NCBI RefSeq assembly: GCF_011694815.1
Contig: NZ_CP050177.1
Span: 3,417,001 to 3,481,000 of the forward strand
From: Streptomyces liangshanensis
GTDB lineage: Bacteria; Actinomycetota; Actinomycetes; Streptomycetales; Streptomycetaceae
Direction: 5' to 3'
Length of the DNA stretch: 64,000 nt
Positions 21,028 to 29,294 of this stretch are shown in pieces. Under the pieces are notes generated by a model that was given only the letters and a program-made list of their open reading frames with translations, was not told the DNA's origin and ran no database searches. The position numbers and the translations under genes are program-made. How positions within the stretch are numbered: position 1 is the stretch's first letter; each line of letters opens with the position of its first letter.

Positions 21028-22464
21028 GTGTCACTCCACCGAGGAGCGCCCCCGACGCCGCACGAGTCGGACGAGCACGCCGCCGAGACGCGCAGGCTGT
21101 CGCTCAACCCCTTCTACGGGGAGGCGGATCCGATCGCCGGCATGACCTCCGCGCCGCCGCTGCACCGGCTGGCCGACGGGCCCATGCCGCCCTCCACCGC
21201 GTACCAGCTGGTCCATGACGAGCTGCTCCTCGACGGCAACTCCCGGCTGAACCTCGCCACCTTCGTCACCACCTGGATGGAGCCCCAGGCGGGGATCCTG
21301 ATGGGCGAGTGCCGGGACAAGAACATGATCGACAAGGACGAGTACCCCCGCACGGCCGAGCTGGAGCGGCGCTGTGTGGCGATGCTCGCCGACCTCTGGA
21401 ACGCCCCCGACCCGGCGACGGCCGTCGGCTGTTCCACGACCGGGTCGAGCGAGGCGTGCATGCTCGCGGGGCTGGCGCTGAAGCGCCGCTGGGCCACCCG
21501 GAACGCCGCGCGCTACCCGGCGACGGCCCGGCCGAACCTGGTCATGGGCATCAACGTGCAGGTCTGCTGGGAGAAGTTCTGCAACTTCTGGGAGGTGGAG
21601 ATGCGGCAGGTACCCATGGAGGGCGACCGCTTCCACCTCGACCCGCAGGCCGCCGCCGACCTCTGCGACGAGAACACCATCGGCGTCGTCGCCGTCCTCG
21701 GCTCGACCTTCGACGGCAGCTACGAGCCGGTCGCCGAGCTGTGCGCGGCGCTGGACGCCCTCCAGGAACGCACCGGCGTCGACGTCCCCGTCCACGTCGA
21801 CGGGGCCTCGGGCGCCATGGTCGCGCCCTTCCTCGACGAGGACCTCGTCTGGGACTTCCGGCTGCCGCGCGTCTCGTCCATCAACACCTCCGGGCACAAG
21901 TACGGCCTGGTCTACCCGGGGGTGGGCTGGGCGCTGTGGCGCTCGCCCGCCGAGCTGCCCGAGGAGCTGGTGTTCCGGGTGAACTACCTGGGCGGCGAGA
22001 TGCCCACCTTCGCGCTGAACTTCTCCCGGCCGGGAGCGCAGGTCGTCGCGCAGTACTACACGTTCCTGCGCCTCGGCCGGGACGGCTACCGGGCGGTCCA
22101 GCAGACCGCCCGGGACATCGCCATGAAGCTGTCCGGGCGGATCGGGGCGATGAAGGAGTTCCGGCTGCTCACCCGGGGGGACGAGCTGCCCGTGTTCGCC
22201 TTCACCACGGCTCCCGGTGTGACGAACTTCGACGTCTTCGACGTGTCGCGGCGGCTGCGGGAGCGGGGCTGGCTGGTGCCCGCGTACACCTTCCCCGCCA
22301 ACCGCGAGGACCTGGACGTGCTGCGCATCGTGTGCCGCAACGGCTTCTCGGCGGACCTGGCGGAGCTGCTGATCACCGACCTGGCGAACCTGCTGCCCGA
22401 ACTGCGCGCCCAGGATCGCCCGTCGGCCCGGGACAAGACGGCGGCCACGTCCTTCCACCACTGA
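21028..22464 (+). CDS. gad: Glutamate decarboxylase
   Basis: PLP enzyme converting glutamate to GABA and CO2. The group II signature includes SINTSGHKYGLVYPG, with the PLP-binding Lys. Further GadB-like phrases are TFVTTWMEPQAG, GCSTTGSSEACMLAG and HVDGASGAMVAPF. 478 aa is normal. The GTG start has CGAGGAG upstream. No antiporter gene is adjacent, so acid resistance is not implied by context. Confidence 0.93.
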   Translation: MSLHRGAPPTPHESDEHAAETRRLSLNPFYGEADPIAGMTSAPPLHRLADGPMPPSTAYQLVHDELLLDGNSRLNLATFVTTWMEPQAGILMGECRDKNMIDKDEYPRTAELERRCVAMLADLWNAPDPATAVGCSTTGSSEACMLAGLALKRRWATRNAARYPATARPNLVMGINVQVCWEKFCNFWEVEMRQVPMEGDRFHLDPQAAADLCDENTIGVVAVLGSTFDGSYEPVAELCAALDALQERTGVDVPVHVDGASGAMVAPFLDEDLVWDFRLPRVSSINTSGHKYGLVYPGVGWALWRSPAELPEELVFRVNYLGGEMPTFALNFSRPGAQVVAQYYTFLRLGRDGYRAVQQTARDIAMKLSGRIGAMKEFRLLTRGDELPVFAFTTAPGVTNFDVFDVSRRLRERGWLVPAYTFPANREDLDVLRIVCRNGFSADLAELLITDLANLLPELRAQDRPSARDKTAATSFHH

Positions 22465-22487
22465 GTTCCGTCACGGAGTGGGACGCC

Positions 22488-23318
22488 CTAGTGGCTCAGG
22501 CGGCGGAACCTCCGTACCGCCAAGGGGAAGAACACCAGGAAGAGGGCCGCCGGCCACGCCACCGCCAGCAGCGCCGCGTGGTCGGCCGCCCACGAGCCGC
22601 CCGTGACACCCGGGTTGCCGAAGAGGTCGCGTACCGCCGTGGCCGTGGCCGACAGCGGGTTCCACTCCACGACCGCGCCCAGCCACCCCGGCATCGACTG
22701 GGGCGTCGCGAAGGCGTTGGAGAGGAAGCCGACCGGCCAGACGAGGATCTGGACCGCCTGCACCATCTCCGGGCGGCCCGCCACCATCGCCAGGTGGATC
22801 CCGATCCACAGCATCGCGAACCGCAGGAGGAGCAGCAGCCCGACCGCGCCCAGGAACGAGGCCGGGCCGTCGTGCCAGCGCCAGCCGATCGCCCAGCCGA
22901 CGCCGATCATGACCACCAGGCTGACCGCGGACTGGATCATGTCCGCGACGCTGCGCCCCACCAGGACCGCCGACGGCGCCATCGGCATCGAGCGGAAGCG
23001 GTCGATGACGCCCTTGTTGAGGTCCTGGGTGACGGCGAGCATCGTCGCTTCGAGGCCGAAGGCCATCGTCAGGGCGAGCATGCCGGGTACGAGGAAGTCG
23101 ACGTAGTCCCCCGCGAGGCCGCGCCCGCCGCCGACCAGGAAGCCGAACATCAGGAGCAGCATCACGGGGAAGACCAGGCCCACGACGACCTGGACGGGCT
23201 GCCGCGCCCAGTGGGCCAGTTCGCGCCGGGTCATGGTCCACGAGTCGGCGAGCGCCCGGCCGAGCCGGTTGCCCCCGCCGGCCGCGGGGAGGGACGGGGT
23301 CACGTCCAGGGTGGTCAT
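22488..23318 (-). CDS. DrrB-type ABC transporter permease
   Basis: 276 residues, about six membrane segments, ABC-2 type membrane domain. The phrases [17 protein letters not shown] and [20 protein letters not shown] match the daunorubicin-resistance DrrB family. The ATG at 23318 has GGAGG upstream and overlaps the ATPase stop by 4 bp, so the two are co-translated. It is probably a drug or lipid exporter under PadR control. The substrate is unknown. Confidence 0.9.
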   Translation of the reverse strand: MTTLDVTPSLPAAGGGNRLGRALADSWTMTRRELAHWARQPVQVVVGLVFPVMLLLMFGFLVGGGRGLAGDYVDFLVPGMLALTMAFGLEATMLAVTQDLNKGVIDRFRSMPMAPSAVLVGRSVADMIQSAVSLVVMIGVGWAIGWRWHDGPASFLGAVGLLLLLRFAMLWIGIHLAMVAGRPEMVQAVQILVWPVGFLSNAFATPQSMPGWLGAVVEWNPLSATATAVRDLFGNPGVTGGSWAADHAALLAVAWPAALFLVFFPLAVRRFRRLSH

Positions 23319-24301
23319 ACGAGCGCCTCCTGCTGGTGGTCGTGGTGGCCCGGGGTGTCGCCGCCGGTGAGGTGGAGGAAGGCCTCGTCGAGCGTCGGCC
23401 GCCGCAGCGCGATGTCCTCGGCCTCGATGCCCGCCGCCCCCAGCGCCCGTACCACCTCGGCCAGAGCCGCCATCCGGTCGGTGACGGGCGCGCTCAGCAG
23501 CCGCCGGTCCACGTCCGTGCCGACCGCGTACGTGCCCGCCACGGCCGCCAGCAGCCGGGCGCCCTCGCCGAGCTGGTCCGCGTTCCGCAGGACGACGTCG
23601 ATGCGGTCGCCGCCGATCGTCGCCTTCAGCTCGTCGGCCGTGCCGTCCGCGACCACGCGCCCGCCGTCCACGACCGAGATGCGGTCGGCGAGCTGGTCGG
23701 CCTCCTCCAGGTACTGCGTGGTGAGGAGGACCGTCGTCCCCCCGCCCACCAGGGAGCGCACCGCGCTCCACACCTCCGCCCGGCCGCGCGGGTCGAGCCC
23801 GGTGGTCGGCTCGTCCAGGAACAGCACCTCCGGGTCGGTGATCAGCGACGCCGCCAGGTCGAGCCGCCGCCGCATCCCGCCGCTGTACTGCTTGACGGCC
23901 TTGCGCCCGGTGTCCAGGAGCCCGAAGCGGTCGAGCAGTTCGTCGGCCCTGGTCCCCGCGCCCCGGGCGCCGAGCCGGTGGAGCCGCCCGAACATCTCCA
24001 GGTTCTGGCGGCCGCTCAACTCCTCGTCCAGGGCGGCGTGCTGGCCGAGGAGCCCGATCCGGCGCCGCACCTCGGCGCCCTGGGTCCGTACGTCGAAGCC
24101 GGCCACGCGCGCGACGCCCTCGTCGTGCCGCAGGAGCGTCGTCATGATCCGTACCGCCGTGGTCTTGCCGGCGCCGTTGGGTCCCAGCACGCCGTGCACC
24201 GTGCCGCGCGCCACGGCCAGGTCGAGGCCGTCCAGCGCCCGCTTCCCGCCGTACCGCTTCCGTACGCCCTCCATGACGATCACGTCGATCAGCTCAGCCA
24301 C
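23315..24301 (-). CDS. DrrA-type ABC transporter ATP-binding protein
   Basis: ATPase of an ABC-2 exporter. Walker [10 protein letters not shown], signature [15 protein letters not shown], Walker [14 protein letters not shown], and a C-terminal DrrA-like extension ([16 protein letters not shown]). The GTG at 24301 follows GAAGGGG. Its promoter carries two PadR-like palindromes. Confidence 0.92.
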   Translation of the reverse strand: MAELIDVIVMEGVRKRYGGKRALDGLDLAVARGTVHGVLGPNGAGKTTAVRIMTTLLRHDEGVARVAGFDVRTQGAEVRRRIGLLGQHAALDEELSGRQNLEMFGRLHRLGARGAGTRADELLDRFGLLDTGRKAVKQYSGGMRRRLDLAASLITDPEVLFLDEPTTGLDPRGRAEVWSAVRSLVGGGTTVLLTTQYLEEADQLADRISVVDGGRVVADGTADELKATIGGDRIDVVLRNADQLGEGARLLAAVAGTYAVGTDVDRRLLSAPVTDRMAALAEVVRALGAAGIEAEDIALRRPTLDEAFLHLTGGDTPGHHDHQQEALV

Positions 24302-24333
24302 GCGTTCCCCTTCGTTTCGGGCAAGCAGAAGTA

Positions 24334-24391
24334 GTCAAACTTGACCACACGCACCAAGGTATCCCCCGTTCGCGCTTTGGTCAAACTTGAT
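24334..24391 (-). promoter_or_regulatory. Promoter of the DrrAB-type operon with two PadR-like operators
   Basis: Reading the minus strand: -35 TTGACC, 17-bp spacer, -10 TACCTT. Two copies of GTCAAACTTGA(C/T) (plus-strand wording) lie at 24334-24345 and 24380-24391, centres 46 bp apart. The first is a perfect palindrome GTCAA-AC-TTGAC; the second overlaps the -35 box and the padR stop codon. The other copy falls near the expected transcript start. This is a classical repression layout. Confidence 0.65.
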
Positions 24392-25032
24392 TAGCCGAGA
24401 TCGCCTTCATGGGTGACGCCCGTCGCGTAAGGGTTCTCCTCGCCGTCGGCGAGCACGCCGATGAACGGCTCGCCCTCGCCCGCGAAGGTGTAGGCCCCGC
24501 CCTCGATGCGCGCGATCAGCCCGCGCGTCCACTCGGCGCCGGTGTCCGCCGTGTGCACCCAGAGGTTCATGATCTCGCCGATGTGCCCGAGCTGTTCGGG
24601 ACCGGCTTCCGGTACGTAGTCCTCGGTCACCGCGTCCCGCCAGGCCTCGATCGCGGCCACCCGCCGCCGCAGCAGGCCGACCACCTCCGCGCGCGGCAGG
24701 TCAGGGATGAAACCGAGGGCGGCGGAGAGGACGTCGACGTTCTGGTCGTACGCCGTCAGCGCCTCGCGGAGCAGCTTGAAGTACTCCTCGTGCCCCGTCG
24801 CGGTGATCTCGTACTCGGTCCGCGGCGGTCCGCCCGCCGTGCTCGGCGCCACCTCGTGGGCCAGCAACACGCCCTGCTTCGCCATCTGCTTGAGGGCGTG
24901 GTAGATCGAGCCGGGCTTGGCGTTGGACCACTCATGGGCGCCCCAGTACTCCAGGTCGTTGCGCACCTGGTAGCCGTGGGCCCGCCCGTGCTGGCGCACC
25001 GCGCCGAGCACGAGCAAACGGATCGCTGACAT
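24391..25032 (-). CDS. PadR family transcriptional regulator
   Basis: 213 residues. The N-terminal winged helix (MSAIRLLVLGAV, GYQVRNDLEYWGAHEW, KPGSIYHALKQMAKQGVL) is typical of PadR, followed by a helical C-terminal dimerisation domain. It lies directly upstream of the DrrAB-type exporter, the usual arrangement in which PadR represses the pump until a ligand binds. The intergenic palindromes are its likely operators. Confidence 0.92.
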   Translation of the reverse strand: MSAIRLLVLGAVRQHGRAHGYQVRNDLEYWGAHEWSNAKPGSIYHALKQMAKQGVLLAHEVAPSTAGGPPRTEYEITATGHEEYFKLLREALTAYDQNVDVLSAALGFIPDLPRAEVVGLLRRRVAAIEAWRDAVTEDYVPEAGPEQLGHIGEIMNLWVHTADTGAEWTRGLIARIEGGAYTFAGEGEPFIGVLADGEENPYATGVTHEGDLG

Positions 25033-25086
25033 GCCTCAAGGCTATTGCGCGGCAGGGCACACCCGGCGCCGACCCCGCAACTCGCC

Positions 25087-26544
25087 TCAGAACGGGAACG
25101 TGGAGCGGCCGTACTGCACCGAGATCCACTTCTGGGTGGTGAACGCCTCGATCATGGACTCGCCGTTCAGCCGTCCCGAGCCCGAGTGCTTCTCGCCGCC
25201 GAAGGGGACGATCGGCTCGTCGTGGACCGTGCCGTCGTTGATGTGGATCATGCCGGTACGGATCCGGTGGGCGATCCGCACGCCGCGCTCGATGTCCCCG
25301 GTGTGGACGGCGCCGCTCAGGCCGTACGGGGTGTCGTTGGCGATCCGTACCGCCTCGTCCTCGCCGTCGAACGGGAGGAGGAGCGCGACCGGGCCGAAGA
25401 TCTCCTGCGAGAGCACCGGGGAGCCGGCCGGCAGGCCGGTCAGGATCGTCGGGGAGACGAGGTTGCCGACGGTCGTGCCGCGCAGCAGCGCGGTCGCGCC
25501 CGCCGCGACGGTCTGCTCGACCGCCGCCGTCACGGAGTCGGCCTGCGAGGAGTTGATGAGCGGGCCGATGTGGGTCTCCGGGTCCGCGGGGTCGCCGACC
25601 TTCAGCGTCCGCACCTTGGCGACGAACTTCTCGGTGAACTCCTCCTCGACCGAGCGGTCCACCAGGATGCGGTTGGCCGCCATGCAGACCTGGCCCTGGT
25701 GCACGAACCGGCTGAACACCGCCGCGTCCACCGCGTAGTCGATGTCGGCGTCGTCGAGGACGATGAGCGCGCTGTTGCCGCCCAGTTCGAGCACGGACCG
25801 CTTGAAGTTCTGGGCGCAGACCGTGGCGACGTGCCGGCCCACCCGGTCCGAGCCGGTGAAGGAGATGACGGCGGGCACGGGGTGCTCCAGCAGCGCGTCG
25901 CCGATCTCCGCGATGTCGGTGATCACGACGTTCAGCACGCCGGGCGGCAGGCCCGCGTCCTCGAAGACCTTCGCCACCAGGGATCCGCCGCAGACCGGGG
26001 TGTTCTGGTGGGGCTTGAGGACCACCGCGTTGCCGAGCGCCAGGGCCGGCGCGACGGACTTGAGCGAGAGCAGGAACGGGAAGTTGAAGGGGCTGATGAC
26101 CCCGACGACACCGACCGGCAGCCGGTGGACGCGGTTCTCCTTGCCGTCGATCGGCGACGGGAGTATTCGGCCCTCGGGGCGCAGCGACAGCTGGGCCGCC
26201 TCGCGCAGGAACTCCTTGGCGAGGTGCAGCTCGAAGGCGGCCTTGAGGCGGGTGCCGCCCAGCTCCGCGACGATCGTCTCGGCGATCTCGTCCTCACGGT
26301 CCTGGACGATCCGCAGGGCCCGCTCGAACACCAGCCGCCGGGTGTACGGGTTGGTCGCGGCCCAGGGCACCTGCGCGCGTTCCGCCGCACGGTAGGCCTG
26401 GTCGACCTCCGCCACCGAGGCCACGGTGATCGCGGCCAGCTTCTCCCCGTTGTACGGGTTGAAGTCGATGATGTCCCAGGAGCCGCTCCCGGGCTTCCAC
26501 TCACCGTCGATGTACTGATGGGCGAGGCTGGTGAAGAAGGACAT
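25087..26544 (-). CDS. Aldehyde dehydrogenase family protein (benzaldehyde/vanillin-type)
   Basis: 485 residues, NAD(P)-dependent oxidation of aldehydes to acids. The catalytic Glu is in LELGGNS and the nucleophilic Cys in GQVCMA. The cofactor loop is ISFTGSDRVGRHV and the C-terminal motif PFGGEKHSGSGR. The sequence style (IDGEWKPGSGSWDIIDFNPYNG start) is close to aromatic aldehyde dehydrogenases. The substrate is not proven. Upstream is a repeat-rich promoter. Confidence 0.88.
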   Translation of the reverse strand: MSFFTSLAHQYIDGEWKPGSGSWDIIDFNPYNGEKLAAITVASVAEVDQAYRAAERAQVPWAATNPYTRRLVFERALRIVQDREDEIAETIVAELGGTRLKAAFELHLAKEFLREAAQLSLRPEGRILPSPIDGKENRVHRLPVGVVGVISPFNFPFLLSLKSVAPALALGNAVVLKPHQNTPVCGGSLVAKVFEDAGLPPGVLNVVITDIAEIGDALLEHPVPAVISFTGSDRVGRHVATVCAQNFKRSVLELGGNSALIVLDDADIDYAVDAAVFSRFVHQGQVCMAANRILVDRSVEEEFTEKFVAKVRTLKVGDPADPETHIGPLINSSQADSVTAAVEQTVAAGATALLRGTTVGNLVSPTILTGLPAGSPVLSQEIFGPVALLLPFDGEDEAVRIANDTPYGLSGAVHTGDIERGVRIAHRIRTGMIHINDGTVHDEPIVPFGGEKHSGSGRLNGESMIEAFTTQKWISVQYGRSTFPF

Positions 26545-26564
26545 GAGACTCGACCCCTCGTCGC

Positions 26565-26624
26565 AGGACTACCGCGTACAGGACTACCGCGTAACCGATG
26601 TCACGTCACTGATGTCACGTCATC
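26565..26624. repeat. Two pairs of tandem direct repeats upstream of the aldehyde dehydrogenase
   Basis: AGGACTACCGCGTA occurs at 26565-26578 and 26580-26593, and GATGTCACGTCA at 26597-26608 and 26611-26622. They fill the 91-bp gap between the HTH gene and the aldehyde dehydrogenase and lie where its promoter must be. GATGTCACGTCATC is partly palindromic. They could be activator or repressor sites. Confidence 0.6.
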
Positions 26625-26635
26625 ATACTTCTGTA

Positions 26636-27505
26636 TCAGCAGAGTTCGAGGAGACCACGGAGCAGATCGCGGCTCTCCTCGGGCCCCGGGCTGTCCTGAT
26701 GCAGCCGCTCCATCACCCGTTCGTAGTGGGCGATCTCCTCGCGCTTGTCCAGATACAGCGCGCTGGTGAGCTGTTCGAGGTAGACGACGTCGGAGAGGTC
26801 CGACTCGGGGAAGCTCAGCATCGTGAAGGCGCCGGTCTCGCCGGCGTGGCCGCCGAAGCTGAACGGCATGACCTGAAGGGTGACGTTCGGCTGCTCGGAG
26901 ATCTCGATCAGGTGCCTCAACTGGCCCTGCATGACGGAGCGGTCGCCGTACGGGCGGCGGAGCGCGGCCTCGTCGAGCACGGCGTGGAAGCGGGGCGCCC
27001 GTTCGGAGACGAGGACCTTCTGCCGCTCCAGCCGCAGCGCGACGCGCCGTTCGATCTCGGCGCACTGCTTCTCGGGGTCGCGCATCCCGCGGGTGACCAC
27101 GGCGTGGGCGTACGCCTCGGTCTGCAACAGGCCGTGCACGAACTGCACTTCATAGATACGGATGAGTGAGGCGGCGCCCTCCAGACCGATGTAGGTCGGG
27201 AACCAGCCAGGGAGCACGTCGCTGTAACTGTGCCACCAGCCCGCGACGTTGGCCTCCCTGGCCAGGCCGAGGAGAGCTCCGCGCTCCCGCTCGTCCGCGA
27301 CCCCGTAGAGGGTCAGCAGGTCCTCGATGTCTCTGGCCTTGAAGCTCACCCGTCCCAACTCCATACGGCTGATCTTGGACTCGGATGCGCGGATCGAGTA
27401 GCCGGCGGCCTCACGGGTGATGCCGCGCGTCTCGCGCAGGCGCCTCAACTGTGAGCCCAGCAGTATGCGCCGCACTACGGAACCGCCCGATTCGGCTGCG
27501 GTCAC
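26636..27505 (-). CDS. Helix-turn-helix regulator with DUF5753 (Scr1/BldD-neighbour type)
   Basis: N-terminal XRE-type HTH (LLGSQLRRLRETRGITREA, then IRASESKISRMELGR) followed by the DUF5753 effector domain (VQFVHGLLQTEAYA, LDEAALRR, NVTLQVMPFSFGGHAG, MLSFPES). I chose the GTG at 27505 because GGGGAGG lies upstream; ATG 27523 and 27580 are alternatives. Such regulators typically sit next to DUF397 and HATPase genes, as here. Confidence 0.88.
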   Translation of the reverse strand: MTAAESGGSVVRRILLGSQLRRLRETRGITREAAGYSIRASESKISRMELGRVSFKARDIEDLLTLYGVADERERGALLGLAREANVAGWWHSYSDVLPGWFPTYIGLEGAASLIRIYEVQFVHGLLQTEAYAHAVVTRGMRDPEKQCAEIERRVALRLERQKVLVSERAPRFHAVLDEAALRRPYGDRSVMQGQLRHLIEISEQPNVTLQVMPFSFGGHAGETGAFTMLSFPESDLSDVVYLEQLTSALYLDKREEIAHYERVMERLHQDSPGPEESRDLLRGLLELC

Positions 27506-27696
27506 GTCTCCAACCCTCCCCATCACAAGTGGTTCACCGCAGGGCACCCCCGAACCCCAAGCCCCGGATTCTGCCATCAAAACGCTTCAGCGCGTACTCA
27601 TTCGATTACGGAAAGAAGAAGGCTTTACGGAGAGCCTAAAAGTAGTCGGTGGGAGAAATGTGAAAGAACCGTCACGGGAGGGGACAGGTCCGGCAC

Positions 27697-27712
27697 GTGC
27701 ACGTGCATCTGC
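27697..27712 (+). repeat. Copy 1 of a 16-bp motif shared across the HTH/HATPase/DUF397 group
   Basis: GTGCACGTGCATCTGC lies between the divergent HTH and HATPase genes. The exact reverse complement occurs at 28738-28753 upstream of the DUF397 gene. The segment GCATCTGCC recurs at 27717-27725. Confidence 0.55.
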
Positions 27713-27841
27713 CCTTGCATCTGCCGTACGCATTCGGAACCATGGTCCCCGCGCACCTGTGTGCTCGTTCGTGATTGACGTGTTGTGACGCTGGACCACC
27801 GCGCAGTATCGCTACGGCCGCGAATCCCGGGAGTGCCTCGC

Positions 27842-28336
27842 ATGGGGACGAATGGATCGACCATGCTCGAGCCTTTAAGGCAGGGGCTTCCCCCGATAGA
27901 TCCCGCTGGGGTCGCGAGTTCGGCGTCGTGCGCCCTGCCCGCCCGCTACGAGGCGGTGCGCGGGGCCAGGCAGTTCACCCGGACGACGCTGTGCCAGTGG
28001 GAACTCGACGACCGCTTCGACGACGTCGCGCTGGTCGTGTCCGAGCTGGTCACCAACGCGCTGCGGCACGCCCTGCCCGCGGACACCCCGCGGGAACCCC
28101 AGGACTCCCCCGTACGCCTGCACCTGATGCGGTGGAAGTCGCGTCTGGTGTGCGCGGTCCGCGATCCCAGCCACTCGAGTCCGGTGGCGCGGGAGACGGA
28201 CGAGGACTGTGCGGCGGAGTCCGGCCGGGGACTGTTCCTGGTCGACTCCTTCAGCGACACCTGGGGGTGGCACCCGCTGGCGGGATCGCTGCACGGAAAG
28301 GTGGTCTGGGCGCTCTTCCAGCTCCGGACCGAGTGA
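27842..28336 (+). CDS. Anti-sigma-like ATP-binding protein (HATPase_c family)
   Basis: GHKL-type ATPase domain with N box VSELVTNALRHA and G box region ESGRGLFLVDSFSDTWGW. This resembles RsbW/SpoIIAB-like serine kinases that are numerous in Streptomyces; partner sigma or anti-anti-sigma factors are not adjacent. The ATG at 27842 has GGGAG eight bases upstream; an in-frame GTG at 27785 lacks one. It is divergent from the DUF5753 regulator. Confidence 0.85.
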   Translation: MGTNGSTMLEPLRQGLPPIDPAGVASSASCALPARYEAVRGARQFTRTTLCQWELDDRFDDVALVVSELVTNALRHALPADTPREPQDSPVRLHLMRWKSRLVCAVRDPSHSSPVARETDEDCAAESGRGLFLVDSFSDTWGWHPLAGSLHGKVVWALFQLRTE

Positions 28337-28419
28337 ACGACCGGACGACGGACACGAGGGTGGCCGGAACGCATGCGTTCCGGCCCGACTCTCCGGGCGG
28401 TTCGCCCGCTTCGCGGCTC

Positions 28420-28662
28420 TCAGCCCTCCGCGATCAGGTGGTCGAACTCGCCGTCCTTGATGCCGAGCAGCATCGCCTCGATCTCGGCCGGCGTGTACAC
28501 CAGCGCGGGGCCGTCCGGGTGGCGTGAGTTCCGTACCGCCACCGCCCCACCAGGCAACTTGGCGAACTCCACGCAGGATCCCTGGGAGTTGCTGTGCCTA
28601 CTTTTCTGCCAGACGACGCCGTGCAGCTCTGTGGCCGCAATGCCGTTGTACACGTGGTGCAC
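28420..28662 (-). CDS. DUF397 domain protein
   Basis: 80 residues. The DUF397 core reads VVWQKSRHSNSQGSCVEFA, then VAVRNSRHPDGPALVYT and EIEAMLLGIKDGEFDHL. In known pairs (for example BldB-like/Scr2-type systems) DUF397 proteins work with DUF5753 HTH regulators. The GTG at 28662 has GGGGAG upstream; the TTG at 28683 is less likely. Confidence 0.85.
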   Translation of the reverse strand: MHHVYNGIAATELHGVVWQKSRHSNSQGSCVEFAKLPGGAVAVRNSRHPDGPALVYTPAEIEAMLLGIKDGEFDHLIAEG

Positions 28663-28737
28663 AGGTCGCTCCCCGAGTTGCAAGGTGCAAGTGTCAACTT
28701 TCCCGGATCATAGCTGTGTTCATGTGCGCATGCATGA

Positions 28738-28753
28738 GCAGATGCACGTGCAC
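28738..28753 (-). repeat. Copy 2 of the shared 16-bp motif, upstream of the DUF397 gene
   Basis: GCAGATGCACGTGCAC is the exact reverse complement of 27697-27712. It lies about 75 bp before the DUF397 start, in a 355-bp gap (28663-29017) that otherwise holds more GTGCACGTGC-like words at 28784-28793 and the rpsR terminator, and no gene that I can see. Confidence 0.55.
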
Positions 28754-28924
28754 GCGGGGTGGTCCCTCGGTTACACCTTCACGCGTGCACGTGCGCTCTC
28801 CAGGAACAGACGCACGGAAGGGCTTTCTGGCTCCAGTGTCCAGGTAAAGATCGAGAGCGTCACACCGGCCCCATAGATCACATTGGTCACACGGGTAACG
28901 CGGAAGAGGCCCCCCGACGCGCGA

Positions 28925-28955
28925 GAGGCTCCCCCCACGCCGTGGGGGGAGCCTC
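28925..28955. terminator. Hairpin terminator after the zinc-responsive ribosomal operon
   Basis: Perfect 13-bp stem GAGGCTCCCCCCA / TGGGGGGAGCCTC with loop CGCCG, 62 bp past the rpsR stop on the minus strand. Confidence 0.8.
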
Positions 28956-29017
28956 CGGTCGGCCGGAGCGCGGCGCGTGCGGCGCCCCGCGCGGCGTCCC
29001 GCGCCCGATCGCGCCGG

Positions 29018-29293
29018 TCAGCGCGGTACCGAGCGGTACGGCAGCAGGCCCATCTCGCGCGCGTTCTTGATCGCCCGCGCCACCTGCCGCTGCTGCTGCG
29101 CGCTGACGCGCGTCACCCGGCGGCTGCGGATCTTGCCGCGGTCGGAGATGAACTTCCGCAGCAGGTCGGTGTCCTTGTAGTCGACGTAGGTGATGCCCGC
29201 GTGGTCCAGCGGGTTGGGGCGGGCGGACGGCTTGCGGTCGGCGCGGCGGCCGGAGCCGGCGCGCGCGGAGGAAGCGGGGCCTCGGGTGGGCAT
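29018..29293 (-). CDS. rpsR: 30S ribosomal protein S18, zinc-independent paralogue
   Basis: 91 residues. The core [22 protein letters not shown] and [25 protein letters not shown] identify S18. The N terminus lacks the Cys residues of zinc-binding forms, marking it as the paralogue expressed under zinc limitation. It is the last gene of the minus-strand unit below the Zur-type box. Confidence 0.93.
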   Translation of the reverse strand: MPTRGPASSARAGSGRRADRKPSARPNPLDHAGITYVDYKDTDLLRKFISDRGKIRSRRVTRVSAQQQRQVARAIKNAREMGLLPYRSVPR

Positions 29294-29294
29294 G

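Noticed and set aside
21309..24344. 1011-aa plus-strand open frame
   Set aside because: Overlaps glutamate decarboxylase in another frame and is antisense to the DrrAB-type genes; no conserved motif.
26565..26624. Short CRISPR-like array
   Set aside because: Two unrelated repeat pairs with spacers of 1-2 bases; no cas genes anywhere in the window.
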